Shown here: positions 47,301 to 60,170 of the stretch, in pieces
Position numbering within the stretch: the first letter of the stretch is position 1
Layout of the letters: each line of letters starts with the position of its first letter
Assembly: GCF_905220365.1 (NCBI RefSeq)
Contig: NC_061130.1
Coordinates: 1,805,501-1,869,500 of the forward strand
Direction of reading: 5' to 3'
DNA length: 64,000 nt
Origin: Vanessa cardui
Taxonomy: Eukaryota > Arthropoda > Insecta > Lepidoptera > Nymphalidae
The notes under the pieces: generated by a model
The model's input: the letters and a program-made list of their open reading frames with translations, nothing else
The model's database searches: none
Told to the model about the DNA's origin: nothing
Position numbers and translations under genes: made by a program

Positions 47301-49204
47301 TTTACTACGTAATAAATAACTTCAAATTTATATTATGATCCCTAGAACGATAAATCACATAAGGCAAATATTACTATCGGAACTATTTAAAGGGAAACAT
47401 ATTGAGAGAAAATGTTGTAAATATGAAAGGGAGGTTATTGCAAAATGAGTCAGGATCAAGATAGTGCGTCTAACGTGATTGCAGTCCGCAAAAGGGACGG
47501 GTACATGAGACAAGATAACCAGCTGAATTCGCACTCCGGTGCCCGCTAGGGACGTGAAACTGACATGTCGATAAATTCCGTTTTTTACCCTCGACGGACT
47601 GGAAATTTTGTCGGAATATCGATATGAAAAATTTGTTTTCGATTTATTTAATTTCAAAAGTATAACATACACTTGTAAGCGTGCAATTATTTTTTTATTT
47701 AATAACATGCATTTCTGTAATTGTGTGAGTAAATTAATATCATTTTGGTTTGGTTTCTGAAGCCGTGCTTTGCGTATTCTACTTTATATTTTGTTATAAA
47801 TGTTATCATTATCAGTGACTTCGTTAGAAACTCACAGTTATTCTACCTTCAAACAACAATATGTTTTTTTTTCCATTCTCAATTTAGTGAGTCTAAATAT
47901 TAACACTAAGTATTTTAGTACTGAGTAAATTGTCGAAATCGCAACGTTGATATATAAAATACATTAATAACAATTATGATTTTTCATTTCAGATAAATTA
48001 TTCTTAAACGAAATATAATAAATAAAATTATTTCCCTTTAAAAATGTTAAATTTTTATTATATCAGTTATAACATCTTTCACGAAACGGATCCCACATTT
48101 AAAATTTATGAACGTCAAAAGCTACCCAACGGTTCATAGGAAACTTCACAGAGAAGCTTCAAGAAATTGTATGTCTGATATTCTGGAATCTAATTTACAA
48201 TAACTTCTGAGATACCGCGAGAAATATATAAAATGTATTATGTAACAAAATTTATAAGACGAGGAACTAAATTTAGGTTAAATTACTTCCAATTTGATTA
48301 AACGATTTATATTAAAACTATTTTTAAGAAACCTCATTTCTTATACCATTTGTTCTATATTTAAAATGGAACTATTATTCAATGCTTTTGTATCGAAGTA
48401 AATAATGGTAATATTTTTCAAGTCCAAGATAAGACATTGATTGAATTAAAAAATATGACAATACTAAATAGATAAATAATTATACAATTGGTTGAAACGT
48501 AATAAAGATAATATATAAAAAAAATATAATTATACTTATAATTTATGACAATGTTTAAATTTTCCTTTGATTGTTAATTAGATGTATTTACATTACTCAT
48601 GTTCATACGTTTATTTAATTTTCATGTATTATCTTATCAATCTTTCCGACATGTACGATATCTGTTTCCAAGCATTGTTATCGATATTTTTTAGACATTA
48701 ATCATATCCCATCCCTAAGCTCGGCCTAATGGAACCACGTGAATCAATAACTGCTGACCGTCTCATTACAAATCCCCTCTTTCAATCAATGCCGGACATT
48801 CGAATATCGTCATTTTTATCTAGCGGATACTGGTTAGATTTGCTTGTGTCAAAGTTGATCATAAGCTTTTTAATAGTATCAATCGTAATAAAAGTGTCAA
48901 ATGGTTATGCTATGTGTAATAAAACCTTGTAACGTTTTATTGACTATTAGTAATAAAACAAAAGATTCGGGGTATTTCATTTCATATAGCCTTACTTAAA
49001 AAACAAAGGCAATCATCGCAAGCATTGTACCACCAATTGGACACAATTATATTAAAACTTGTAAAGACATACAACAAAGCCTTTTTCCTGTAACACTTCC
49101 GTTACTACACAAGACAAGAATGTATAGTTGATACAATTGTGGTGCTAGTATCAGCTGATCTTCGTACAGGAACATTCTTTTGGCGTATTTAGGCGGTTTT
49201 AGGT

Positions 49205-49460
49205 TTTTTTATGGTATAGGTTGATGGACGCATATGGCCATCTGATGGTAAGTGTTCACCATTACCCATACAAAATGACGCTGTAAGAAATATTAACTAT
49301 TCCTTACATCAAAGTGCCACCAACCTTGGGAAACAAGATGTTATGTCCCTTGTACCTGTAGTTACACTGGCTCACTCACCCTTCAAACCGGAACACAATA
49401 AATAATTGATGAGTGGGTGGTACCCACCCAGATGGGCTTGCACAAAGCTCTACAACCAAT
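49205..49460 (-). repeat. A-tailed repeat family D
   Basis: It has the same order of words as 40177-40470, with a deletion around the expected gtactgttgtttggcg segment. Confidence 0.68.
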
Positions 49461-49491
49461 TAAATATAGCGGGTATAAAAAAGTAGGCTAT

Positions 49492-49630
49492 TTATTGCCG
49501 TAGCCGTAATAGTAGCCTATAATAAAGGAGCCCTTAGAACTCGAGCTTCATAACATTCATCAAAATCGGTTCAGCCCTTTAACCGTGAAAGCGAAACAAA
49601 AAGAACTACTTTCGCATTTATAATACATAT
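49492..49630 (-). mobile_element. Helitron-like fragment, family C
   Basis: It contains caaaatcggttcagcccttt and actactttcgcatttataat, the reverse of the family 5' half. It abuts the family D copy at 49205-49460. Confidence 0.45.
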
Positions 49631-49674
49631 ATTTTATTTGAGAAAGAAAGTTGCTGTAAAAACAGCTGATGGTA

Positions 49675-49803
49675 CTTCAAAGAAGAATTTATTTTCCAAA
49701 CCAGTGATAGCTTTACATTTAATTTAATCTTGCAACACTATCAACAAATTTGCTTAGATGAACCTACTGGAAGTAGGTCTATTCTGATTTCGATTTTTAA
49801 AAT
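49675..49803 (+). repeat. Retroposon family E, diverged
   Basis: ccaaaccagtgatagcttta and cctactggaagtaggtctat followed by tgatttcgatttt. Confidence 0.4.
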
Positions 49804-51196
49804 AAACTACATTTATGAAACGAATCATAGATTAAAAATAAGTGTACTTTTAATCTGTGCTTATACACGGTCGCAGTAAAGACAATACAAAATGAGACGA
49901 ATAGTTCTTAATAACAAATTGCATGTGAAAGAAGACGGGCGCACAAACTGGTGTGAGAATATTTTCCTTACTAAAGTATGAACGATATATCAGGCTGTTT
50001 ATGTCCAGGATCGGACTCGGCACCAGCTGAAGATGATTAATTGAACGGCGAAAATTTTAAATTTATAATACAGCCCGCTTTGTTTGGACATCGAAGAAAG
50101 GCTTAACATGTTTCTGTACTTTTTAATCGTGCATAACGAAGTCTGAGTGATGGATAGCTTCGGGCAATTTGATGGGTACTTTGATGTGAAGTTGATGTAT
50201 CTTTGATGGAACGGGTAAGGAGTTTTGAAATAACTACTTTATTATGTTAGTAGTTGCTGTCCGTTGAAAATTTGTTGGAGATTTCCCTCTAATGGGAAAG
50301 CGATTTTATACCTTGAGAATCTTTATCATGTTTAAAAACTATTTACAAATTTGTTTTAAATATTTTGAGCTACTCTTTAGCTATTACGACAACTAACCAG
50401 AAAAGATTTTTGGAACGATTAGTCACGTCCACTCCCCTAATCTTCCTATAGTCTACAACACCGCCCGGTATACTATGATAACACTATATTATAAATGTTT
50501 GTGCAAGTTCTAAAGTATGTATTCCTTTACATGTATAAAAAGTATACTTTCTTACAAGGACAAAACAAGCATTCTTAATTTATTAAGAGCCTTTAAATCG
50601 AAGATTAACTTCCATTCGCATTTAAACATTTACATTACAAAGCATAATCGCACATTGAACATTTCGAAAACAAATGTCGTTCAAATTATAAGCATGCTCG
50701 TACTTTACTTCAAAGAGGCGACCACAAAACAGAAAACATACGTATCTATAACACGAACCACGTTTGGAAGTGAGAAGCTCGGTCAAAGGATCTATTAAAA
50801 CTGTAGACGGTTTTAATTATGCAAAATCAGCGATGTACAAGCTATTCGGGTCAACCGGGGCGAAAGAGGCAGGGGTTTTTAAAAATGAAACAATAGACGG
50901 GAAATTAAGACTAGAGTTTTTACGTGTGCTGGAATTAATAGTGCTGGAGGATGGAAATGGTCCGAATTGAAATCGTAGCAGGAAATAAAATGGTCGGTGA
51001 GTCACTTGATTATACTTAATGGGTCAATTTTAACAAAGGGACGACGTTTAAGGTCAGATTTCAAAGATGCTAATAAACTACTTTTGGATTTTCTTTTATT
51101 CCTTTGTCCTCTATTACCTTTGAATCTTTTTATTAAAAAGAAAAAAAAATGCAATTCTGTTTTTAAAACAAAATTGGGATCTATTCTTATTGTACC

Positions 51197-51340
51197 AATA
51201 TTATGAATGCTAAAATATCTATTATTATCTGTCTGTCTGTTACGCATTTACCACTAAGATGAACAATGAACAAAAATTGATGATATTTGCTATGAAGCAA
51301 ACTTAAATCCCAAGGACAGACATAAGTTATATTTATATTT
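51197..51340 (+). mobile_element. Helitron-like fragment, family C
   Basis: ccaatattatgaatgc is followed by ttatctgtctgtctgttacg and ttgctatgaagcaaacttaa, as in the family C 5' half. The 3' end is not recognisable. Confidence 0.45.
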
Positions 51341-52842
51341 TTTATTCTTCAGGAAATCAAGTTGTAGGTGAGGACTTACAATTGAGTTCCACGGCTCTGC
51401 TACTCTATAATATTTAGTTCCAATATGATAATTAAAAAATGTTTAAGAAAAATACTTTTATGTTTATATTACTTCGACTTACTTCTAGTTTCGTTGGAAC
51501 AAAAGTTTACATTTTATTGAAAGATTAGAAACCCTATTTTGGTTATACACTATTCAGTAATTATGGGTGTAAAATTAAAAACCTTCCATAACGGGGTTAA
51601 AGATCACCCTACTTACAAGTGTACTTTCAGCTCCATACTCTTATAAAACGATTGAACACGGCTTAAAAGTACTAAGTAAGTTAACATGATCAATGACATT
51701 ACGTATATATTCTGTGGTACGTAATAAACACTACCAACGTCTTAACTAGAAGCAAGAATTATTTTATGTTTATAATGTATTATTTTTACTGTCCCTAAGA
51801 TCAAATTCAAAATTTTGAGAACTACATCTGACTAGATTATAGTCATCAGAGTTCAACGACAAATTTAAAGCGACACGTCTAATTCGTAACACTATAATTC
51901 AAAAACATGATATACGTGTTTATCTCTATCATGGCTACGACGTAGACTCGTGACTACGACGTAGACCACAAACACACCTTAAGGCTTTATAGACTAGACA
52001 TTTATGACTAACGTCTGACCTAACTTCGGGGCCATTTAACCCCGGGATAGATGTTACTAAGTTTGGGGAGCTATAAAATTTGATAGTGCATGAACTAATA
52101 CTATTTCTAAGACAGCAATTTCAAATACTGTATTACTTGACTTAGCCCCACTTTCTATACATGTTTAGAGTAATATTTAAACGAAAATATATATTCCTGC
52201 ATTAAATTAATTTTAAAGTTCCCAATATCATTAATTATACAATTCAGAATATTGTATCACTAATGATTTGTAATCTATATAAAAAAAAAAGTTTTTTAAA
52301 AAAGGAATTATTAAACACAACCATCAATGAAACGATATACGTTAAGAATAAAAAAAAGAACAACTAAATATCTATTTCTACTACAATCATATGCAACAGT
52401 ATTACGAAATATTTTATACCTTAGTATTATAAATTACAGGACGTTTTGAAATAAAGCGATAGTCTGTTACTTCAAAACATACATAATATTAAATTCTGGT
52501 AAAATACAGCCTTAGCTCGCAACACATTCAAAACAAGAGTAATTATGTGTTCGAATTGAGAAAGTTTAAAATATATTGCACCGTTTTCTCTGCATTTTGG
52601 GAACTTGTACACCTACCGTATACGTATGAAGGTTCCGCGCTAACTGAATTATGGCGAGGCTCTTACAAAAATTTATTAATTCTTTTTGGATGAAAATTTG
52701 AAAGAACTTCAAGATATTAAATCAAGGAATAGAACCTTGTCATATTATGTCTGTATTCAAAATGGACTCGCCTATGACCAATAATATAAATTATGAAACA
52801 GTGTGAAGCTAATTTTTGTTGACATTTAGGCATGATATGATG

Positions 52843-53021
52843 ATAACTCATCATCAACAGCCCATGTTCGTCCACTGCTGGAAATAAGCCTCTCCAATTG
52901 CTCGCCACTGTAATCGTTCTTCGGGTGCTCGCATCCAGCTCCTGCCTGCCGTCTTGCGTAAATCGTCACACCCCGTGCCGGAGGACGTCATACACTACGT
53001 TTGCCGAGACGCGGTCTCCAC
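52843..53021 (-). mobile_element. 3' end of an RTE-type LINE
   Basis: The plus strand reads tcatcatcaacagcccatgt, tccactgctggaaataagcc, catccagctcctgcctgccg and tttgccgagacgcggtctcc. This is the reverse of the LINE 3' coding end, terminating at short GAT repeats (52835-52855). It is 5'-truncated, as is usual for LINEs. Confidence 0.75.
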
Positions 53022-53044
53022 TCTTTATATTTATATAATTGTAT

Positions 53045-53200
53045 TTCAGTGTCAAAATATATTTCAAATATTGGAAAAGAGTAACAACTGAGTTTCTTGC
53101 TTCCTTCTTAGTGATGGAATCTATATTTCGAACCCGTAGTAGTTTAATTTTAGTATAGTTCTATGATGATGATAATAATCTAGAATGATGATTCCAAACA
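53045..53200 (+). repeat. Retroposon family E, diverged
   Basis: gaaaagagtaacaactgagt, ttcttgcttccttcttagtg and cgaacccgtagtagtttaat. Confidence 0.5.
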
Positions 53201-53257
53201 ACTTACTAGAAAAAAGGATATTCTGTTTTTATTTAATTGAGTGATCATTGCTGCGTA

Positions 53258-53460
53258 AAGATGTTGGCACTGTAAGAAATATTACCAACTCCTTACATCA
53301 AGAATGCGCCATCAACCTTGAGAACTATAAAGTTATGTACGCTGTTTGTGCCTTTTACACTGGTACAGTATTCGAATTTAAAACCGCAAGAAATATAGTG
53401 TTTAGCAATAGACAAAGTGATGAGAGAAAGGCAGTCTGGCTTGCACAAAGCCCAAGTAAA
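53258..53460 (-). repeat. Repeat family D, degraded
   Basis: ggcactgtaagaaatattac, ccttacatcaagaatgcgcc and ggcttgcacaaagccca. The overlapping 97-codon ORF is repeat sequence. Confidence 0.5.
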
Positions 53461-54675
53461 AAAAATACAAGTGACAAATTTATCCGAACATTTAACTCTC
53501 GTAAAATTAAACTCAAAACGTATTTACCGTTCCTTTCGTAGTTAGTTCTATCCATAGCAAATATTTAACCGTTCAATATTTTCGGCTTTATTGGAAATTC
53601 TTTAGCGGGCTCGCATTCAACGCGTACCTTTGAGAACCGAATGAATTTATTGTTACATTTAAAAGGCAATTGTGGGTATAATGAAAACTTTCAGGCCTCT
53701 CGACGAGAGGTGGGAAAAGCGTTTACAAATGTTTTTTTTTTTTTTTAATATAAACCACAACTTGTCGAGTGTTTCAAATTTTTCAATAAACATTTTTGTA
53801 TAACTGCAATCTGAAAATGGGTGGTTCAGAGCTTAAATACTTTTTCAAGCTGTAGTAATTTATTATAGTAGGTTCCATTTTACTTATGAAAATTAAAAAG
53901 TATATAGCAATACGGGTAATATTTAATTGGGACTATTGAGTGAGTAGTATATATCTATGCATATTATAAAATTTAAGTAAAATATACTTTGTGTAAATGA
54001 CTAATGACATATCCAATATGTCAGACAAGGATAGAAGATATTTATAGGTACGTACTTCAAACATCCTAAATCAACATTGATAGCATCGACAACAAGTACA
54101 CCTCAAAATTATGATATCATGAGTTCGGTAGTACTATTTTCGTAACCTTTCTTTTTCTAGATTTGTTTTTCCTACTATCAAATGAGTATAATAATAATAT
54201 GCGGGTACAATATGATTGTTTATCTATTCTCCTTTGTTCATAATTTCCCAAGTTTTTTTACTAAAAAGTTTGTTTTACTTCCTTAACAATTATGCTTAAT
54301 GTGACATATTTATAATAGTTCATAAAACAAAAGAAAAGTGAAACATGTGGCAAATTATAGTGACGCAACAGAAGCAAATACACAATTGAATACAAATTTC
54401 GCTTCAAACAGACGAAGTTACTTTCACTTTTTAAATATAAATATAGATTTTTTTTCTTAAATAAAAGTCTGAGTACGAAAAATCTCAAACAGTCTAAGGT
54501 ATGAAGATGCAAACATGGATAACAGCTGATACATATATGCAACTAATTTCCATTTAATACTGCTTTACTGGCAATATTGAAGCGAGCATCTACTGTTACA
54601 GGAATACGGAGTGGACTATTAAATCTAGACTTGTATAGGACAAGTTGATGTTTAGTGTCTGGCGGTGTATCCTAA

Positions 54676-55482
54676 AGCCACGTTCACATTGGATGCATTT
54701 AGCATATGCATGCATACATACTTGCATATGCTAATTTACTTTGTATTAAATGTTTTTTTTAAACGTGTTTTTGTATGATTCGTTCATTGTATCTATTTAT
54801 ATATAATGATAAAAAAGCGTAGAATTAATACATGTCGACTTCCAGGCAGGATAAATTACATACATATATAATTGTATTTAACAAATATGACTTAATTTTT
54901 TAAATGTTGAAAATTAGTAACTGCTGATTTTCTTGCCGGTTCTTCTTGGTAGAATCTGCATTCCGACCCGGTGGTTGCTTCACTTAATATAGTTATTAAA
55001 TGACGATTCAAAAGAGCTTGTAAAAGCCTACTTGAATAAAGTTTATTTTGATTTTGATACTAACGTATAAAAGATAATTTTGGAACGCGTCACCCTAACC
55101 TGTCATTATCACATGCAAATATTGTAGTCTTCTCATGAACCAAGTCGTATTTATAAGGCTACGAATCCTTTGAATTACCGTTTTAGTTAGGATTAAAGCT
55201 ATATTAATGGCGTTAATATTATTAAATCATATTATTATGTTCATTATAGTTAAAAAAGAGAAATATAAAATTAATATCTTACATGATGCAAAACCATACA
55301 CTAGGTCAAATAAATAGTTTTGTTTAATTTTCGAACATATATGATATCAGTAAACATTAAACATAAGACATATTAAAAAACACACATAAGTAAGCATATG
55401 CTACAAAAAATTATATAAAAATCGCTAATATAACGTATACTTAGTTTTAAAACCTTTCAACTTCGAACGTGTGAACGAGGGC
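54676..55482. mobile_element. Candidate TIR element, about 0.8 kb, with a nested family E retroposon
   Basis: AGCCACGTTCACA at 54676-54688 is mirrored by TGTGAACGAGGGC at 55470-55482, with TAA on each side (54673-54675, 55483-55485). AGCATATGC-type palindromes lie inside both ends. A family E copy occupies about 54815-55058. The terminal repeats are short, so the call is tentative. Confidence 0.45.
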
Positions 55483-55629
55483 TAAGAAGTCTGCTCTTGA
55501 AACAGCGACATAAATCCGTGTGATGGGACTTAGATGTTACTGTCCTATTTCACACTGTTAGAAACATTTATAATTGTTATTTATTTGAGAAAAATTTAAT
55601 ACCTCTAATTTATAAAATAGCTACAGTTA

Positions 55630-55931
55630 GTTAAATAAAGTAAGTAAAGTAACAGCCTGTAAACCCACTGCTGGGCTAAGGCCTCCTCTTCCATTAATGA
55701 GAGGATTTGGAACATATTCCACCACGCTGTTCCAATGCGAGTTGGTGGAATGCACATGTGGCAGAATTTCGATGAAATTAGACACAAGCAGTTTCCTCAC
55801 GATGTTTTCCTTCACCGCCGAGCACGAGATGAATTATAAACACAAATTAAGAACATATACAGTGGCGTTTGCCTGGGTTTGAACCCGAAATCATCGATTA
55901 AGATGCACGCGTTCTAACCATTGGGTCATCT
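55630..55931 (-). mobile_element. SINE family 1 with 8-bp target duplication
   Basis: tacagtta at 55622-55629 and 55932-55939 flanks a full copy with a (taaag)-type tail. B box is gggtttgaacccg in reverse. Confidence 0.85.
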
Positions 55932-56097
55932 TACAGTTAATATAACTTTTTAAAATGACTTATAATTGTGCTAATATAAGAATAAAAATGAAATTTTTAG
56001 TGAAGTATTTACATATTAATATGCATCGGTAACATTTGTAAAATTACGTAGCATGACAATTTCGTTTAATGATATTGAAATATTTTTAAATCATCAT

Positions 56098-56225
56098 TCG
56101 AAATCAAAATAAACTTAATAAATAAAGATTTAATTTAATGTAAAGCTACACACGGATTCGGAATGTAATATTCATTATCGAAATAACCGACAAGAGATAC
56201 AGTAGTCACTCCTGTTTACATATCA
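56098..56225 (-). repeat. Retroposon family E, diverged
   Basis: cgaaatcaaaataaacttaa, gctacacacggattcggaat and acagtagtcactcctgttta. Confidence 0.5.
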
Positions 56226-56285
56226 AATTACATTATCAACTATATACAAATGAGTTTATGTACTCAGTGTGGGACGTTCAATTCA

Positions 56286-56500
56286 TGAATGAATAGTATA
56301 AAACAAAGTCGCTTTCAGCTGTTCCTATGTATGCTTAGATCTCTAAAATTACGCAATAGATTTTGATGCGGGATTTTCAATAGATACTGTAAAGAAACAC
56401 TAATAATTTTTGAAGTTTCTAATATGATATTTTAAATAAAAAAACTCTGTAGAATATTTAGTATCAGTGTTGCACCCGTGCGAAGCCGGGGTGGGTAAAT
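56286..56500 (+). mobile_element. Non-autonomous Helitron-like element, family A, degraded copy
   Basis: It shares agtataaaacaaagtcgctt and cacccgtgcgaagccggggt with the other copies. It has an internal deletion and both terminal motifs have decayed. Confidence 0.6.
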
Positions 56501-57017
56501 TGTAGTAGATAGAGATGTTGATTACACAGAATCAAAAATTAAGGCCGTAAATATAATTGATTCTTAAGAAAAAGGAATATTCGGCCAAACTCCTGTAGTA
56601 GTATAATATGATAGATAAATATATGGTACAATTTCATCCATTATAAAACACCTTATTTTAGAGTTATAAAAACAATAACGACAATAATAATCTAAGTACA
56701 CGAGTTCTATCAACGGGACTCTCTCAGCTCTACACAAAATACATGCTATTTCAGTAACGTGAAAATCAATATCGTTACAAGATAAGATAATCGCTGTAAC
56801 ACTCTACATGGGTTAAGAGCTATACAGGCTAGTAGACTTTTATTATTTTTATCACTTTAAGGTTCTATTCGTCCAGTTAATATAGAGCTCTTATAATACC
56901 CACATTTAGTTTTTAATAATGGCAAACTATGTGTCATTAATTCCAAGGAAGTACTGTTGGTTTCTTGTTAATTGTTGTAATTTTACATTTTTTTAAATAT
57001 ATAATTACATTATTTTA

Positions 57018-57125
57018 GTTTTACTAGTATTATGAATCCGTGTATAAAAGTTTGAATGGATGGATATTTATAATTAATTCACGCCAGAACGGCTGATTAG
57101 ATCTGAATTGTATATTAAATAATTT
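57018..57125 (+). mobile_element. Helitron-like 5' fragment
   Basis: actagtattatgaatccgtg is followed by tttgaatggatggatattta, resembling the 5' end of common lepidopteran Helitron-like repeats. A similar phrase, ctgaaccgattttgatgtga, lies at about 58031. Confidence 0.35.
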
Positions 57126-57214
57126 AAATATATATTCAAAACAATATTGATAAGTAAATTATATTACTTAATACACGATTAAATTCAAAATAAAAAGGTG
57201 AGGTCTTAGTAAAT

Positions 57215-57372
57215 ATTGATTTCTAGGCTGGATCTGAAAAATGTAATTTTTCTTTACTGATATACTCTAAAATAACTACTGTGTTTGCTACCGGTGATTA
57301 TCGGTAGAATTTACTTTTGCCGGTGGTAGCTTAAAAGTGCTGCTATAGGATAATCTTTATTGAGAGTTTTTT
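57215..57372 (+). repeat. Retroposon family E, diverged
   Basis: aaataactactgtgtttgct, accggtgattatcggtagaa and tgccggtggtagcttaaaag. Confidence 0.5.
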
Positions 57373-58739
57373 TTTATTTGATTTCATGAAATTTGGTACA
57401 GAGATAGATTATCTTCCGGAATAGTATGTATATAAGTACATATAATATACTTATCATAGCTAACCTGCACAGTGCATACCGACTGCAATATCCCACACAC
57501 ACAAGTAGGTATATAATATTCACATTATGTAACTCGGATGATTATTTGTTTTCAAATTCCCCTCTCAAAACAGTCTTGACTTCACCTTTTGTTACGTCAA
57601 ATCTCATTAACTCCCCCACACTGAATTACCCGCAGCGCGCCTGTTTATAAAATTTTAAAAAGAAGACGTGTTAAGCAACATACTAAAGTTAATCATGGTT
57701 CCGCTTATTTACATAATGTTGCTTCCAAGTTGCTTAGAGGATCAGAAGTTTTTCCCGTTGCGTTCAACGGTACGAGTTGTGTCTTCTATAATTAAATAAA
57801 AACTTCGTTAATTATTCTTTGACGAACTAATATTGTGAACTTATGTAATATTACAGTTTTAGATTATGTATATATCAGAGCGTCGTTCTATCTAGACGTT
57901 TTAGGAGAAAATTATTTATTTATTAATTATTAGTACATGATCAGTTATGTCATAAAATAAATTTTGTAAGCTGTGCTAATAATGTAAATACGAAAATAAC
58001 TGTCTGTATGACGGTCTCAAGATCAAACAACTGAACCGATTTTGATGTGAAATTTGTTGAAAAACTTAAAAACCAAACACATAAACACACACATTTTTGA
58101 AATACACTTGCGAGTGAACGAGTATTTAGTTTTATTTATGATCGATGCACTACATCAATATTCAATTGTTTTCTTTTTTATATTGAGTCGCAAGCTCAAT
58201 TTTTCCGACCTGATACACTTCACACAGTTTAGACCTTCCTTTATGCATCAACTTTTATAACAAGCGCTTGTATCTTTTTTGTAAATTATCGTTACATTTA
58301 ATGTCCAAGCAATATTGATATGTTTTTATAATGAAATCATCTCTTAAATTAATTTATTCAACTTTTAATATTACAATAACAGGCTTTGATTCCGACTAGA
58401 CTAATGATCTAGTTTGGGCTATCAAATTTAAAATTTGGTTTATTAATTTTTCGTTTCACTTTCTTAAACCATTTCATGAGTGAAGCAATGGTGTACGCAC
58501 TTGTAAAAATGGATCAAAAAGAGATCAAGAAAATAATACCAAATAAAATGTCCAAAATGCGAAGTAAATCTGCATTATATAAAAAATAATATATCAGTCG
58601 CGTCAAAAAACGTCGTTATAAAAACATATTTAATTATTGTTTTTTAATCTACTCCCAGCATGTTCCTTTCAAAACTCTTTCCCCTTGTATAATATATTCA
58701 AAATGAATGCGCGACATAGTGTACATTTGTAGATAGTAA

Positions 58740-58930
58740 TATATTGTGGCCGGCTGGGATCGCGGATGCGAATTTAATATCTGTCAGAGACAGGGAACCG
58801 AGCGAGAATTCACACGTTTATTAATGTGGACGTTTTTGGTACTCGCTTTTTTTAATTTTCACTTTACCGTGCGGAGTCAATCGAATTTTTTTAATGAAAT
58901 TCTATTTTCGATTGTTAAGTGTGCGTGAAC
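58740..58930. promoter_or_regulatory. Candidate conserved block
   Basis: Unique sequence with gtggccggctgggatcgcgg and tttaccgtgcggagtcaatc. A 60-codon ORF covers it but has no splice or family support. Confidence 0.25.
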
Positions 58931-58992
58931 TTTATACGTTTTTCTAGAAACACACACTATTAAACATGTACGAACTTATTTTATCTTGTATT

Positions 58993-59000
58993 TGTGTGTG

Positions 59001-59045
<45 letters not shown>
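58993..59045. repeat. (GT)n microsatellite
   Basis: About 53 nt of GT repeats, with one interruption (gttgt) near the left end. Confidence 0.95.
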
Positions 59046-59046
<1 letters not shown>

Positions 59047-59089
59047 TTTTGCTAACGTTTATATTTAATATCGATATATTTTTGTCACA

Positions 59090-59380
59090 AAGTGCTTCTA
59101 AGCGGTGTGCTGGTAAGTAAACTGGTAAGTAAAGTGAACTGGCAGAAATCTTCTGGTATGGAAAATGGCATTATGCGTCCAGGCGAACCTTCCCTCTCTT
59201 TTTTTTTCTATCTTTCTTTTATATTAATATTCATAGGGTTTTAGTACCGTTCAGGAATGATCAAAAATAATTTCGATACAACATTTTGTAAAGAAGTTCT
59301 TCTACGCGGCTTACAACAAAGTGAACTGACAGAAATCATTTCGTATGGAAAATGTTATCCAGGCGAACTTTCTCTCTCTT
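59090..59380. repeat. Old tandem duplication, about 200-bp period
   Basis: aagtgaactggcagaaatct, ggtatggaaaatgg and ccaggcgaaccttccctctc (first unit) recur as aagtgaactgacagaaatca, cgtatggaaaatg and ccaggcgaactttctctctc. Within the first unit actggtaagtaa is itself tandemly repeated. Confidence 0.7.
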
Positions 59381-59984
59381 TTCATTATCTCTGTCTCTTT
59401 CTATTCCATTTTATATAAAACTTTCTTCTGTTACTGTTTCAATTCACACGAAATTTTTGATAACATTTTTTTTTTCTTGTCATCAATGCATAATGAATTG
59501 AGAAAAGCAACTTCTTTCCAACTGGTCACAATTGCTCGATTTTTTATGTAGACATTATAATATATATTGTATGATAATGGTTATAATAAAATTAATACGT
59601 AAAGGACAAAGTTTAACATCTGTAAACGTACAGATTGTTACAGACCCAAAGCAGTTGAAGTGCCCTAAGCCACTCTTGGTATATGTATGTATATAACAAA
59701 AATTACATCCATTCTAGATGATAATATAATTATTGAGTATGAAACGATTGCTTTCAATAAAATAAATGAATGATATCATTAATTCTATTGTAATCATTAA
59801 TCGTGGAAATGAATCGGAATCTCTGTAAGATTTTTGCTGATTTTGCGTGTATTTTGGGTTAGAAGTCTCTGTTTCCAAACTGGTAGTATATTTTTAATCA
59901 ATTAATAAAAATATTTCTTACATACTGAATACATTTTACTGTGATATAACATATAAATCATAACTATACGTATTGGCAAATAGT

Positions 59985-60170
59985 ACACCTGATGCTGTGT
60001 GATCATTGTCTATGTACTTTGGTACTGTCAAAAATATTTATCATATAATCACCGCGCCACCACCCGTGGGTACTTATATGTTATACCCTTTGCGTCAGTA
60101 ACACTGGCTCACTTAGTTCAAACTGGAATACAACAGTACTAAGTATTGCTACGGGGCAAAGGTATATCCC
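59985..60170 (-). repeat. Repeat family D, degraded
   Basis: cacctgatgctgtgtgatca, accgcgccaccacccgtggg, taacactggctcacttagtt and caacagtactaagtattgct. Confidence 0.45.

Noticed and set aside
55605..55882. Three 60-62 codon ORFs around 55.7 kb
   Set aside because: All are frames of one SINE copy with clear target duplications.
58225..58250. Minus-strand atgcataaagg, which could be the MHKG end of the preceding CELF exon
   Set aside because: The matching frame has a stop just upstream, no FELTVIKDK-like residues, and no donor directly after GG.
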